A stretch of DNA of 64,000 bases from Sphingobacteriia bacterium (lineage in GTDB: Bacteria; Bacteroidota; Bacteroidia; Chitinophagales; Chitinophagaceae): contig RDZY01000012.1 in the NCBI GenBank assembly GCA_004294135.1, forward strand, positions 1 to 64,000. The letters are read 5' to 3'. Numbering within the stretch: the first letter of the stretch is position 1; the number at the start of each line of letters is the position of its first letter. Shown piece by piece: positions 44,942 to 53,712 of the stretch. The position numbers and the translations under genes are program-made. The notes below the pieces were generated by a model. That model saw only the letters and a list, made by a program, of their open reading frames with translations. It was not told the DNA's origin and ran no database searches.

Positions 44942-45850
44942 ATGCCCGCAATATCCATCATAATCTGTACTTATAATCGAGCTGAGTACCTCCCAGAAGC
45001 ATTGCTGAGTTTGTACAATCAAACATTGGCTAAAGATCTTTTTGAAGTAATTATTGTAAATAATAATTCCAGTGACAATACTATTCTTGTCTGTGAAAAA
45101 TTTATTGCATCGCATACCAATGCTGCTTTTTATTTACTGAATGAGACAGAACAAGGTGCGTCTTACGCAAGAAATACTGGTGCAGCAATTGCCAAAGCAT
45201 CTTTACTTTGCTTTATGGATGATGATGCAGTGGCATATTCAGACTATTTGCAAAATATTCTGAATTTTTTTGCAAACTACACTGGTGCTGGGGGATTGGG
45301 AGGGCGCATCATTCCTCGTTATATTCCTACTGAACCAAAGTGGATGAGCAAGTTTGTAGCATCACTTGTTGGAGATTTTCATTACAGCGAATCAATTAAA
45401 ATTTTCAGTGCCAATAAATACCCACTAGAATCTAATATGATTGTACACAAAGCTGACTTTAATGCAGTGGGCGGGTTCAATACAGCGCTTCCAGGTGTGA
45501 AAGGAACCATCCGTATTGGTGGTGAGGGTAAAGACTTTTTCCTGAAACTTAAAGCAATGGGTAGAATTATTTATTATGACCCCAGCGTTGTGGTAGAACA
45601 TATTGTAGAGACAAAGAAACTTACCCCAGAATACCTCTATCGAGTTGCTAGTGGTGTTGGAAGAGGAGAAAGAATTCGTACCAAAGCTATTGGTGAATTT
45701 GATTTCATGAAAAAAATTTTAGAATATTGGTTCAAGTTAGGTGCTTCAATTATTTTATCGCTTTTCTATTTATTACAAGGCCAACCAGCAAAAATGAAAC
45801 CTGTTATTCAATTTAGGATTGATGCATTAAAGGGACTGCTTAACTACTGA
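44942..45850 (+). CDS. Glycosyltransferase family 2
   Basis: A 302-residue GT-A enzyme. It shows IIICTYNRAEYLPEALLSLYNQ, the nucleotide-binding VNNNSSDNT and the metal-binding DDDA (FMDDDAVAYSDY). A later acidic EGKDFFLKLKAMG matches the ED motif for the acceptor base. The C-terminus has a single hydrophobic segment (about 262-280). It closes the YfhO-GT4-GT2 operon, which likely builds or decorates one surface glycan. Confidence 0.9.
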   Translation: MPAISIIICTYNRAEYLPEALLSLYNQTLAKDLFEVIIVNNNSSDNTILVCEKFIASHTNAAFYLLNETEQGASYARNTGAAIAKASLLCFMDDDAVAYSDYLQNILNFFANYTGAGGLGGRIIPRYIPTEPKWMSKFVASLVGDFHYSESIKIFSANKYPLESNMIVHKADFNAVGGFNTALPGVKGTIRIGGEGKDFFLKLKAMGRIIYYDPSVVVEHIVETKKLTPEYLYRVASGVGRGERIRTKAIGEFDFMKKILEYWFKLGASIILSLFYLLQGQPAKMKPVIQFRIDALKGLLNY

Positions 45851-45860
45851 TAAATTTCAC

Positions 45861-46679
45861 TCAAAATAACTGATCAAAATGCTTTTTAAAATAAAGTAAA
45901 TGATAGTCTATGCTATTACCCCAATATGCAGCATTGTGCCCACCAGGACGCTCTGTATAATCGTGTGGAATTTTTTTAGCCAATAATACTTGGTGTAAAG
46001 CCCGGTTAACATCTAGAAAAAAATCATCTATACCGCAATCAAAAATCAAATTCAATTCATGAGGCTTTAATGTTGCTGCAATATTAACAACCGTATTTTT
46101 TTCCCAATTTTCCGCAGAATCATTCAGCGGCCCCAGCATTTTACTCAGCATCCAATTATTGGGGAACGGTCGTATATCTACCCCACCGCAAATACTACCA
46201 GCTACTCCATAAATACCTTTATGCCGCATGGCCAAATAGAATGCACCGTGACCACCCATGCTGAGTCCCGTTATGGCGCGACTATTTCTGTTTGTTTTAG
46301 TTGGATAAGCAGAATCTATATAATTCACCAATTCCTGTGTAACAAAAGTTTCGTATTTAAAAGTAGAATCAACGGGACTGTCAAAATACCAACTTCCAAA
46401 TCCGCCATCTGGCATTACAAAAAGCATTTGAAGCGCATTGGCTTTCTGGGAAAGTTGCGGTGCTTCGAAAGACCAAGAAGCGTAGTTAGCACTAAAACCA
46501 TGCAATAGGTATACGGTAGGAAAACGCAATAAAGCATCAACAGTATCTGGTTTTATTACTACTGCTTTTACTATTTTATGCATGGCTTTACTATACACTT
46601 TGATGGTGTCAACGCTGGCATAGCTTTGCAATACAGGGAAAGAAAAAACAATCAGGCAGAAAACAAATGATTTTTTCAT
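45861..46679 (-). CDS. Secreted esterase D-family alpha/beta hydrolase
   Basis: A 272-residue protein with a signal peptide (ends near QSYA, about 21). The catalytic triad is visible: the nucleophile Ser in GLSMGGHGAF, Asp in FDCGIDDFF and His in RPGGHNAAYW, and the oxyanion region VYLLHGFSANYASW. The family includes S-formylglutathione hydrolase, feruloyl and acetyl esterases. Export suggests it works on polymer or external esters. It sits 66 bp after the M1 peptidase gene on the same strand and could be in its transcript. Confidence 0.88.
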   Translation of the reverse strand: MKKSFVFCLIVFSFPVLQSYASVDTIKVYSKAMHKIVKAVVIKPDTVDALLRFPTVYLLHGFSANYASWSFEAPQLSQKANALQMLFVMPDGGFGSWYFDSPVDSTFKYETFVTQELVNYIDSAYPTKTNRNSRAITGLSMGGHGAFYLAMRHKGIYGVAGSICGGVDIRPFPNNWMLSKMLGPLNDSAENWEKNTVVNIAATLKPHELNLIFDCGIDDFFLDVNRALHQVLLAKKIPHDYTERPGGHNAAYWGNSIDYHLLYFKKHFDQLF

Positions 46680-46745
46680 TCCCTAAAAATACAAAATGCC
46701 AAGCATATTTCTATGGATGGCATTTGTACAAATGAATACTGTTAT

Positions 46746-49130
46746 TTACTTAGTTTTCGGCATAGCACTCTGCATTGGATTAACGCCAGTGGACTGGCCA
46801 CGGCCTCTTCCTGGACCAGCTTTGAACAAACTAAACTTGCTGGGTTCAACTTCCCCACTAGCAGGCCAAATATTATTGGCTTCATTAATATCTGCGGTCT
46901 CCCTCAAAGGATCTACCTTAATAGATTTTGCTTTTTTGGTAGTCATAAAAAGCTTGGTTACTTTATTTTCATTTTTTCTCCAAATCTGTGCAGGTATGCG
47001 CTCTATTTCAGTACTGCCATCTTCAAAGGTAAATTCAACAATAATGGGCATTACCAATCCCCCTTTATTAGAAAAAGTAACTTCGTATAAGTTGGTGTTT
47101 TTGTACTTGTCTTTGTCAGCATCTGATAATAGTTCCGGAGCAGCCATGGTAGGAATTGGATATTTTACGGTGGTATCATAAGCTTCAAGCCCCCTCGTAT
47201 ACCTCCAATAAAAATCCCTTAAAGTAGTATCCAGATCTGTCAAGAAAATAATACCCTTATCGCCCCTATTTCTGATTTTAGAAATATCATCAAAAGCATT
47301 TTTGCCGCTGAATAAAGGACGGTCTAGCCCACGCATTTGGGTAGCAGCAGTTGTTGGCAATACTGCATTGGGATCCATTACTGCAAACTTAACGGTATCA
47401 ATCGCTATATCACAAGCATCAATGCTGTAGAACCAACCCCTCCAAAACCAATCTAAGTCTTCCGCACTTGCATCTTCCATGGTACGAAACAAATCGGCAG
47501 GCGTAGGATGTTTAAAAGCCCATCTTCTAGAATATTCCCTAAAAGCATAGTCAAATAATTCTCTTCCCATTACGGTTTCACGCAAAATATTCAATCCTGT
47601 AGCTGGTTTAGAATAAGCGTTTGCACCAAAGTTGATAATATTTTCACTATTGGTCATAATAGGCTCTAATTGGTCTTTAGGAAGTTTCATATAATCAGCA
47701 ATACTCCATGCTGGCCCACGACGCGAAGGATATTTGTTATCGAATAACTCTTCTGTAAGGTATTGTACAAAAGTATTTAACCCTTCATCCATCCAGCTCC
47801 ATTGACGCTCATCACTGTTGATGATCATTGGAAAAAAATTGTGGCCCACCTCATGAATAATCACCCCTAGCATTCCATTTTTTGTTGCTTCACTATACGA
47901 TCCATCTTTATTGGTACGGCCATTGTTGAAACAAATCATTGGATATTCCATACCATTTGCAGCTTCAATACTTTGTGCAACAGGATATGGATAAGGGATA
48001 GTGAATTTAGAATAAGATTTGATGGTATGCGCTACCGCTTTGGTTGAGAATTTACGGTACAAACCATAAGACTCTTTGGGATAGCCACTCATGCACATTA
48101 TTTTTTTGCCTTCAACGTAAATAGGCATTGCATCCCAGATATAGCGGCGACTAGAAGTCCACGCAAAATCGCGCACATTTTCTGCCTTATAAATCCAAGT
48201 TTTCTTTTGTGTACTTTTGGTATTTTCTGCCTTATTGGCCTCTTCTAGTGTAGCAATTTCAACGGGCTCTTTGGCAGTCTGTGCTTGGTTCCAACGACCT
48301 AATTGAATAGGGGTTAATACCTGTGGATAATTTTGGCAAACACCTGTACTCAATACAATATGATCCGAAGGTAAAGTAATGGTTACATCATAGTTACCAA
48401 AAGTGAGTGCAAATTCACCCCTTCCAGTAAATTGTTGGTTCTGCCATCCTTGAAAATCACTGTAAACACATAAGCGTGGAAACCACTGAGCCATAGTAAA
48501 CAAATTATTTCCGTCTTCCAAAGTCTCAAAACCCCCGCGACCACCAATGGTCATCCGATTGGCAATTTTATAACTCCAATCTACATTAAACACAAATTTC
48601 TGTCCCGGCTTTAACGGAGCCGGCAATTCAATACGCATCATGGTTTTGTTGATGGTATATTGTAGGCTTTTGCCAGTAGCATCAGTGAGTTTGGAAATGA
48701 TATGACCATAGCCATTGTCAACTTTTCGGTCTGCCAATTGATCTAGCTGGCGGGTGGTAACTGAACGCCCCATTGCAGATGCGTCTTGGTAGTTGGCATT
48801 ATTCAACGAACTGTGTTCATTTTCATCTAATTGAAGCCAGATATAAGTCAACACATCAGGAGCGTTGTTATAATAAGTAACTGTTTCACTCCCTTTTAAT
48901 TTTAAGTTCTCCTCGTCCAGCTCACATTTAATTACGTAGTCAGCCCTTTGTTGCCAATATTTAGGGCCAGGAGCACCGCTGGCAGTTCTGTACTCATTAG
49001 GCGTAGCCAGAATAGTACCCAACTGCTCAAACTTGTTGCCATGATTGGATGTTGAATTGTTTTGGATATTCTGGGCTTGTACATTGAATACTAGCAAAGA
49101 GACCCATAAAAACATTGCAATTTTTCTCAT
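46746..49130 (-). CDS. M1 family metallopeptidase, 794 residues
   Basis: A signal peptide (ends near VQAQ, about 19) is followed by an M1 domain. The substrate-amine motif is GMEYPMICF in place of GAMEN, the zinc site is HEVGHNFFP with the third ligand Glu in MDEGLNTFVQY, and a C-terminal part of about 250 residues ends in a low-complexity Arg/Gly tail. M1 enzymes are zinc aminopeptidases; secreted Bacteroidota forms are poorly known. It lies 17 bp after the HupE-like gene on the same strand, in an arrangement with DUF6702 that suggests a shared function. Confidence 0.9.
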   Translation of the reverse strand: MRKIAMFLWVSLLVFNVQAQNIQNNSTSNHGNKFEQLGTILATPNEYRTASGAPGPKYWQQRADYVIKCELDEENLKLKGSETVTYYNNAPDVLTYIWLQLDENEHSSLNNANYQDASAMGRSVTTRQLDQLADRKVDNGYGHIISKLTDATGKSLQYTINKTMMRIELPAPLKPGQKFVFNVDWSYKIANRMTIGGRGGFETLEDGNNLFTMAQWFPRLCVYSDFQGWQNQQFTGRGEFALTFGNYDVTITLPSDHIVLSTGVCQNYPQVLTPIQLGRWNQAQTAKEPVEIATLEEANKAENTKSTQKKTWIYKAENVRDFAWTSSRRYIWDAMPIYVEGKKIMCMSGYPKESYGLYRKFSTKAVAHTIKSYSKFTIPYPYPVAQSIEAANGMEYPMICFNNGRTNKDGSYSEATKNGMLGVIIHEVGHNFFPMIINSDERQWSWMDEGLNTFVQYLTEELFDNKYPSRRGPAWSIADYMKLPKDQLEPIMTNSENIINFGANAYSKPATGLNILRETVMGRELFDYAFREYSRRWAFKHPTPADLFRTMEDASAEDLDWFWRGWFYSIDACDIAIDTVKFAVMDPNAVLPTTAATQMRGLDRPLFSGKNAFDDISKIRNRGDKGIIFLTDLDTTLRDFYWRYTRGLEAYDTTVKYPIPTMAAPELLSDADKDKYKNTNLYEVTFSNKGGLVMPIIVEFTFEDGSTEIERIPAQIWRKNENKVTKLFMTTKKAKSIKVDPLRETADINEANNIWPASGEVEPSKFSLFKAGPGRGRGQSTGVNPMQSAMPKTK

Positions 49131-49147
49131 AAATCGTACCGTTTAAA

Positions 49148-49732
49148 TTATAATTGATGAAACCGCTCTATACTCATTTGTAAAGCTAAAGCAAAAATAC
49201 CTCCCGATAGCAGCAGCAGGTATTCTCTTCTATTTATTTTAAGTAGTGTGACAAAAATAAGCGACAAGAATAAGAGTGCTGTTACAATCAATAATTGTCC
49301 CGCTTCTAGTCCCAAATTAAACGCCAACAATTGTGTAACAATGCTGTGATCCTTACCCATCATACTTTTCAGGTAATTGCTGAATCCCAATCCATGCACC
49401 AGTCCAAAAAATAGTGCTAGAAAATAAATAAGGGGAAACCTAGATTTAAATACAAATTTCTTGACAAAGAGATTGCTTAGAGCAGTAATTACGATGGTTA
49501 CTGGAATTAAAAATTCAATCCAATTCATGGAATAGTGAATAATTTCAAATACACTTAGTGCTAAAGTAATGGAGTGACCGATGGTGAAAGCGGTAACAAG
49601 TACTAAAAGTTTACGCCAATCGGCAAACTGATACCTTAAGCAAAGTGCCGATACAAAAAGAATATGGTCAATTCCTTTCAAGTCAGCTATATGCCGAAAT
49701 CCAACTTCAAAAAAGATGCTAAAATCATTCAT
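49148..49732 (-). CDS. HupE/UreJ family membrane protein
   Basis: A 194-residue protein with about six membrane segments. It has FRHIADLKGIDHILFVSALC and TAFTIGHSITLALS with conserved histidines, and FGLVHGLGFSNYL, the family pattern of HupE/UreJ. Those proteins are linked with nickel or cobalt uptake in hydrogenase and urease clusters, but no such enzyme is present here. The ATG at 49732 is preferred to a TTG at 49741. It is followed by the M1 peptidase and is divergent from the DUF6702 gene (55 bp between starts). Confidence 0.88.
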   Translation of the reverse strand: MNDFSIFFEVGFRHIADLKGIDHILFVSALCLRYQFADWRKLLVLVTAFTIGHSITLALSVFEIIHYSMNWIEFLIPVTIVITALSNLFVKKFVFKSRFPLIYFLALFFGLVHGLGFSNYLKSMMGKDHSIVTQLLAFNLGLEAGQLLIVTALLFLSLIFVTLLKINRREYLLLLSGGIFALALQMSIERFHQL

Positions 49733-49787
49733 ATTGAGCAAGTTAAATTAAACCCGACATTTGTAGTATTAAAAAAAATATGGGTGA

Positions 49788-50276
49788 ATGGTAAATATTA
49801 TGGTTCAATGGATATTGGCGGCATCAATGGCCGTGCTACATCCTTTTTTTATCTCAGTTATTGAAGTAAGTCACAATGCGAAGTCGGCGACTGTAGAAGT
49901 GAGTGTAAGGGTGTTTACCGATGATTTAGAGAAGACCCTACAAAAATATACCACTGCTAAAATTGACCTGATTCAACCCAAAGACCGGGCATTTATAGAT
50001 CAACAACTGAATAGTTATATTGGTAAAACCCTGCGCTTGAAAATAAATGGGAAGCTCGTAATAGTTAAATATTTGGGTTATGAAATTATTAAAGAAAGTA
50101 TTTGGAGTTATTTTGAGATAGAATCCATTAAAGCGATGAATACCTTAGAAGTTGACTGTAGTTTATTGTATGATTTTGAAACCAATCAAGTGAATATAAT
50201 CCACGCAAAAAGTAAAGGATTAGAAAAAAGTTATAAGCTAGATTACCCGCAGCGGATGACCAGTTTCGGCTTCTAA
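49788..50276 (+). CDS. DUF6702 family protein
   Basis: A 162-residue protein with a short hydrophobic N-terminus (MVQWILAASMAVLHPFFIS). The body matches DUF6702: HPFFISVIEVSHNAKSATVEVSVRVFTDDLE, then LKINGK and YFEIE. The His-Pro directly after the hydrophobic segment is typical. The function is unknown. It is divergent from the HupE-like gene, and the two families often sit together. The ATG at 49800 is an alternative start. It overlaps the convergent CNNM gene by 4 bp. Confidence 0.82.
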   Translation: MVNIMVQWILAASMAVLHPFFISVIEVSHNAKSATVEVSVRVFTDDLEKTLQKYTTAKIDLIQPKDRAFIDQQLNSYIGKTLRLKINGKLVIVKYLGYEIIKESIWSYFEIESIKAMNTLEVDCSLLYDFETNQVNIIHAKSKGLEKSYKLDYPQRMTSFGF

Positions 50277-51565
50277 TTCCCATTGTGATAAAGTGGCTCG
50301 GTGGTGGTAACCAATACTTTATCAATGCGATGGTTATCCATGTCAACAATTTCAAAAGTAAAGGATTCCCACTTTAAGGTTTCACCAGTTTTAGGAATGC
50401 GTTCAAGGTGATGAATGATAAAGCCAGCAAGGGTATTAAAGTCCTGCTCCCATTTCTCCATCCATTCGGTTTTATCGAATTTACTGAGGAAGTCGTAAAA
50501 AGGAATTTGAGCATCAATTAGAAAGCTACCATCTGCTCGCTCCACAATTTCATAATCTTCATCTTCTTCCTGCGGAATATCGCCTACAATGGCTTCAAGT
50601 ATATCGTTGAGGGTCATTAAGCCTTGTACACTACCATATTCATCTACAATAAAACATTGGTGAATTTTGGTCTGTTTGAATTTTTCTAATACTTGGTAAG
50701 CCGTATTATTCTCAGGCACATACATGGCTTCACGCATGATAGAAAAAACAGTGGCACCTTCATCTGATGTAAATAAATCCTTAATAGAAACCACCCCTTT
50801 TATATGATCAATATCTTCTTCACAAACAGGATAAACGGAGTGAATCATATCTTTTAATGCGCTGCGAATATCTCCTACTTTTATCTGCCCATCAATCCAT
50901 TCAATATCACTTCTATGGGTCATTAATGAAGTAATATTCCGATCACTGAGGTGAAATACCCTTTCAATAATTTCTTGTTCAGCTTCTTCTATGGTTCCTT
51001 GTTCTGTGCCCTCGCTGATGATGGCTTTAATTTCTTCTTCCGTTACTTGATTGTCGTTGGCTTTTATGCGCAGCATTCGAACAATAATAGTGGATGATTT
51101 AGAGAGCAACCAGATAAAAGGAAAAGTGATAATACTGGCGAAGCGCATCATACCAGCAACAGATTTGGCAATACCTTCAGGATTACTTAATCCAATTCTT
51201 TTTGGCACCAATTCACCCAAAACAAGCGATAAATAAGTGATGATAATTACAATAATAGTAGTCGCAATGGTGCTACTATATTCGCCAATAAAGCTGAATT
51301 GACTTAGCCACAAAGCCAAGGGTTCTTTAAAGGTATCTCCTGAAAAAATACCTGTTAGTATACCAATAAGGGTGATCCCTATTTGAATAGTCGATAAAAA
51401 AGTATCTGGATGATTGGCGAGTTGAAGTGCTTTAGCAGCATCATGATCACCTTTTGCGGCTTGTGCTTCTAAACGGGCTTTACGGGCAGACACTAAGGCT
51501 ATTTCAGCCATGGAGAAAACTCCATTCAATAATATTAGAAAAAGTATCAGGAAAACTTCCATCAT
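50273..51565 (-). CDS. CNNM/CorC family (hemolysin C-like) transporter protein
   Basis: A 430-residue protein. An N-terminal DUF21 (CNNM) membrane domain (about 1-185) contains three or four helices. A CBS pair (about 205-330) follows with MTHRSDIEWID and CFIVDEYGSVQGLMTLNDILEAIVGDI, and a CorC_HlyC domain (about 345-425) closes it. The family is tied to magnesium and cobalt efflux; the name hemolysin is historical. The PAP2 gene lies 24 bp upstream on the same strand and is probably cotranscribed. Confidence 0.92.
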   Translation of the reverse strand: MMEVFLILFLILLNGVFSMAEIALVSARKARLEAQAAKGDHDAAKALQLANHPDTFLSTIQIGITLIGILTGIFSGDTFKEPLALWLSQFSFIGEYSSTIATTIIVIIITYLSLVLGELVPKRIGLSNPEGIAKSVAGMMRFASIITFPFIWLLSKSSTIIVRMLRIKANDNQVTEEEIKAIISEGTEQGTIEEAEQEIIERVFHLSDRNITSLMTHRSDIEWIDGQIKVGDIRSALKDMIHSVYPVCEEDIDHIKGVVSIKDLFTSDEGATVFSIMREAMYVPENNTAYQVLEKFKQTKIHQCFIVDEYGSVQGLMTLNDILEAIVGDIPQEEDEDYEIVERADGSFLIDAQIPFYDFLSKFDKTEWMEKWEQDFNTLAGFIIHHLERIPKTGETLKWESFTFEIVDMDNHRIDKVLVTTTEPLYHNGN

Positions 51566-51589
51566 TGGGGTAAAATTAGGTAAAAAACA

Positions 51590-52240
51590 TCAGTCCGCAC
51601 CCAGTGCATTCTTTGTTGCCCCATTCTGTTCTAATTCTAACTTGCCCAATAGGCTATGAAAGCCGATTGCGGTGATGTATCCAATACCTGTTCCCAGGAT
51701 GCTTCCTACTAAAATATCAAGTGGATAATGAACCCCAACATATACTTGTCCATAAGCAATGGAAGCCGCCCATACTGGCAGCGCATATTTCCATTTGCCA
51801 ATTACAAATCCCAAAGTTTTATAAACAAAAAGAGCAAAGGCAAAATGATTGGTAGCATGTGAAGAAGTAAAGCTGTAGCCACCAGAGCAGCCATTTAGCA
51901 GTAAGCGAATCTGGTTGGCCAGCAGGGGCTCATTACAAGGCCGCAACCGTTGAAAAAATGGTTTGATTAAGTGACTGCTGATTTGATCAGAAAGGGTGAT
52001 GGTAAGAAGGGCAAATAAAATCCATCCAAGGGCTTTGCTTTTAAAATTTTGGAGCATGAAAACGATTAGGAATAAGTATAATGGTATCCATGCATTGCCT
52101 TCGCGCCACCACGGATACACTGCATCTAGGATTGGAGAAGTGAGAACCGTATTGATTTGTAGAAAGAGTTTTGTATCTAATTCATGGAGCCATTGGCAGC
52201 TTTTCTGCAAAAAATTTATATCCAAAATCATTATACTCAT
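51590..52240 (-). CDS. PAP2 family membrane phosphatase
   Basis: A 216-residue membrane protein with about five segments and the three PAP2 motifs: KPFFQRLRP, then YSFTSSHATNHFA with the catalytic His, then AYGQVYVGVHYPLD. The third motif has Gln where the family usually has Arg (SRxxxxxHxxxD), a variant I associate with Bacteroidota members. Such enzymes remove phosphate from lipid A, undecaprenyl diphosphate or phosphatidate. The ATG at 52240 is preferred to a TTG at 52258. Upstream lie 216 bp without a recognisable element. Confidence 0.88.
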   Translation of the reverse strand: MSIMILDINFLQKSCQWLHELDTKLFLQINTVLTSPILDAVYPWWREGNAWIPLYLFLIVFMLQNFKSKALGWILFALLTITLSDQISSHLIKPFFQRLRPCNEPLLANQIRLLLNGCSGGYSFTSSHATNHFAFALFVYKTLGFVIGKWKYALPVWAASIAYGQVYVGVHYPLDILVGSILGTGIGYITAIGFHSLLGKLELEQNGATKNALGAD

Positions 52241-52456
52241 TTTACAAAATAAGGACAATTAAATACCATTTTCGTAATTTTTTGGGTGGGCAACTTACTG
52301 GATCAGAAAACAGAGCCTTTGAGCAAATTGGTTTTATCTAGATTGAATGATACTGCTAGTTTAACCAACCACCTATGCATGAATGACCACCCATTTACAC
52401 ACAATATTCAAGCTTATAATACGTTCTTACCAAATATATTGATTAAGCATAACTAC

Positions 52457-53701
52457 ATGAAAAATAGTCATTTTTTTCTATCTCTTTGCCTTATAGGTAC
52501 CATTGTTATTAGTGCCTGTAAAAAAGAAGTGGACAAACCAGCAGAATCTTCCAGCAATAGCATTGCCACCAACCCGTTGATAGGCGGTAACGCAGTTGTT
52601 TTTAAAGACACAGTTTCCGTGAAAGATGGTGATATTACCATTGTTTTCAGTAAATCAAATGCCTGTTTCCCCAGTAATGAAATTTTTTCTTTTACCGCCA
52701 CCGCTCCAAGTATTCCATCTAATGCAAAATTTGTTTGGGACTTTGGTGATGGTAAATTACTTACTGGCGTTACAGTTAGAAATATGTACATAAAACCAGC
52801 CACTTATACTGTTATACTTCAAATTAAAAGTGAGACCGATGCGCTGCTACAAAAAGCCTCTATTTCCCTTAAAGCCTTGGGTCAACAAGTGAGTCCCACT
52901 GCCGTTTTTTCCAGCGCCTTATCAGATATCAACTACCTTAACAATATGAGCTTCACCAGTCGCTCTACCGTTCCTACTGGTACCATTGTTGAGCATCTTT
53001 GGGACTGGGCCGATGGTACCACCAGCACCACATCAAACTCATTTATGCCAAAAAATTTTCCGTTGATTGCCGAAGACAAAACTTATCCTGTTCGGCTCAT
53101 TGTTTCTGCCAACTCCGGTTGTAAAGACACTGCTACTGTAAATGTTTTTGTACCCGCATCTTATTCCATCAGTGGTAATTTTACTGCTGAGCAATTTGAA
53201 GCTTGTACCAACGAATACTTCATTTTCACCCCTACTGCTATTGGCGTTCCTGCGGGTGCGGTTTATACTTGGGACTTTGCAGATGCAACGGGACTTGTAA
53301 CTGGCAATCCCGTAAAAAAACAATTCACTTACCAGAACGATTATGATGTAAAAATGACCATCACACTTAAAGGCAAAATCATTTATCAAACCCATAAACC
53401 AGTCAAAGTTTATGGTCAAAATATCAAGCCAAAAGCTTTGATGTTAAAAAATGTGGTAAGCTCTACTTCTACCGCAGAAAAATGGGCATTTTACAGTCAA
53501 TCAAATATTCCCCATGGATTTCTTACCGCATATAGATGGGAAATGCCTTTTAATAGGATTGATGATAATTTCAATACCATTGTAGAACAGGAATATATTA
53601 AAGCAGCAACACCATCTAATTACACCATAAGATTTATTGTAACCAGCAATACAGGTTGCAAAGACACTGCACTTGCAAATATTACCATACCTGCTAAATA
53701 A
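52457..53701 (+). CDS. PKD-domain lipoprotein A (tandem pair)
   Basis: A 414-residue lipoprotein (signal MKNSHFFLSLCLIGTIVISAC, Cys21). The mature part has PKD-like Ig folds: KFVWDFGDGKLLTG (about 95), EHLWDWADGTTSTT, and AVYTWDFADATGLVTGN, and ends with DTALANITIPAK. PKD folds are structural and support adhesion or glycan binding. There is no type IX sorting domain. It is clearly homologous along its length to the next gene, sharing FEACTNE and YQNDYDVKM/YPNDYDVMM. The start is set by the lipobox. A longer frame to 52286 has no signal. Confidence 0.88.
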   Translation: MKNSHFFLSLCLIGTIVISACKKEVDKPAESSSNSIATNPLIGGNAVVFKDTVSVKDGDITIVFSKSNACFPSNEIFSFTATAPSIPSNAKFVWDFGDGKLLTGVTVRNMYIKPATYTVILQIKSETDALLQKASISLKALGQQVSPTAVFSSALSDINYLNNMSFTSRSTVPTGTIVEHLWDWADGTTSTTSNSFMPKNFPLIAEDKTYPVRLIVSANSGCKDTATVNVFVPASYSISGNFTAEQFEACTNEYFIFTPTAIGVPAGAVYTWDFADATGLVTGNPVKKQFTYQNDYDVKMTITLKGKIIYQTHKPVKVYGQNIKPKALMLKNVVSSTSTAEKWAFYSQSNIPHGFLTAYRWEMPFNRIDDNFNTIVEQEYIKAATPSNYTIRFIVTSNTGCKDTALANITIPAK

Positions 53702-53712
53702 GCAGTAGAATA

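Noticed and set aside
46696..47181. 161-residue plus-strand ORF under the 3' part of the 794-residue M1 peptidase gene
   Set aside because: It is antisense to a well-supported gene, its protein matches no family, and its length follows from the codon bias of the opposite strand.
51730..51775. Gln for Arg in the third PAP2 motif as a sign of a dead enzyme
   Set aside because: The catalytic histidines and Asp remain, and I associate this Gln variant with Bacteroidota PAP2 proteins.
53039..53419. 126-residue minus-strand ORF inside PKD lipoprotein A, with a similar one in the paralogue
   Set aside because: Both are antisense shadows; their similarity follows from homology of the sense genes.
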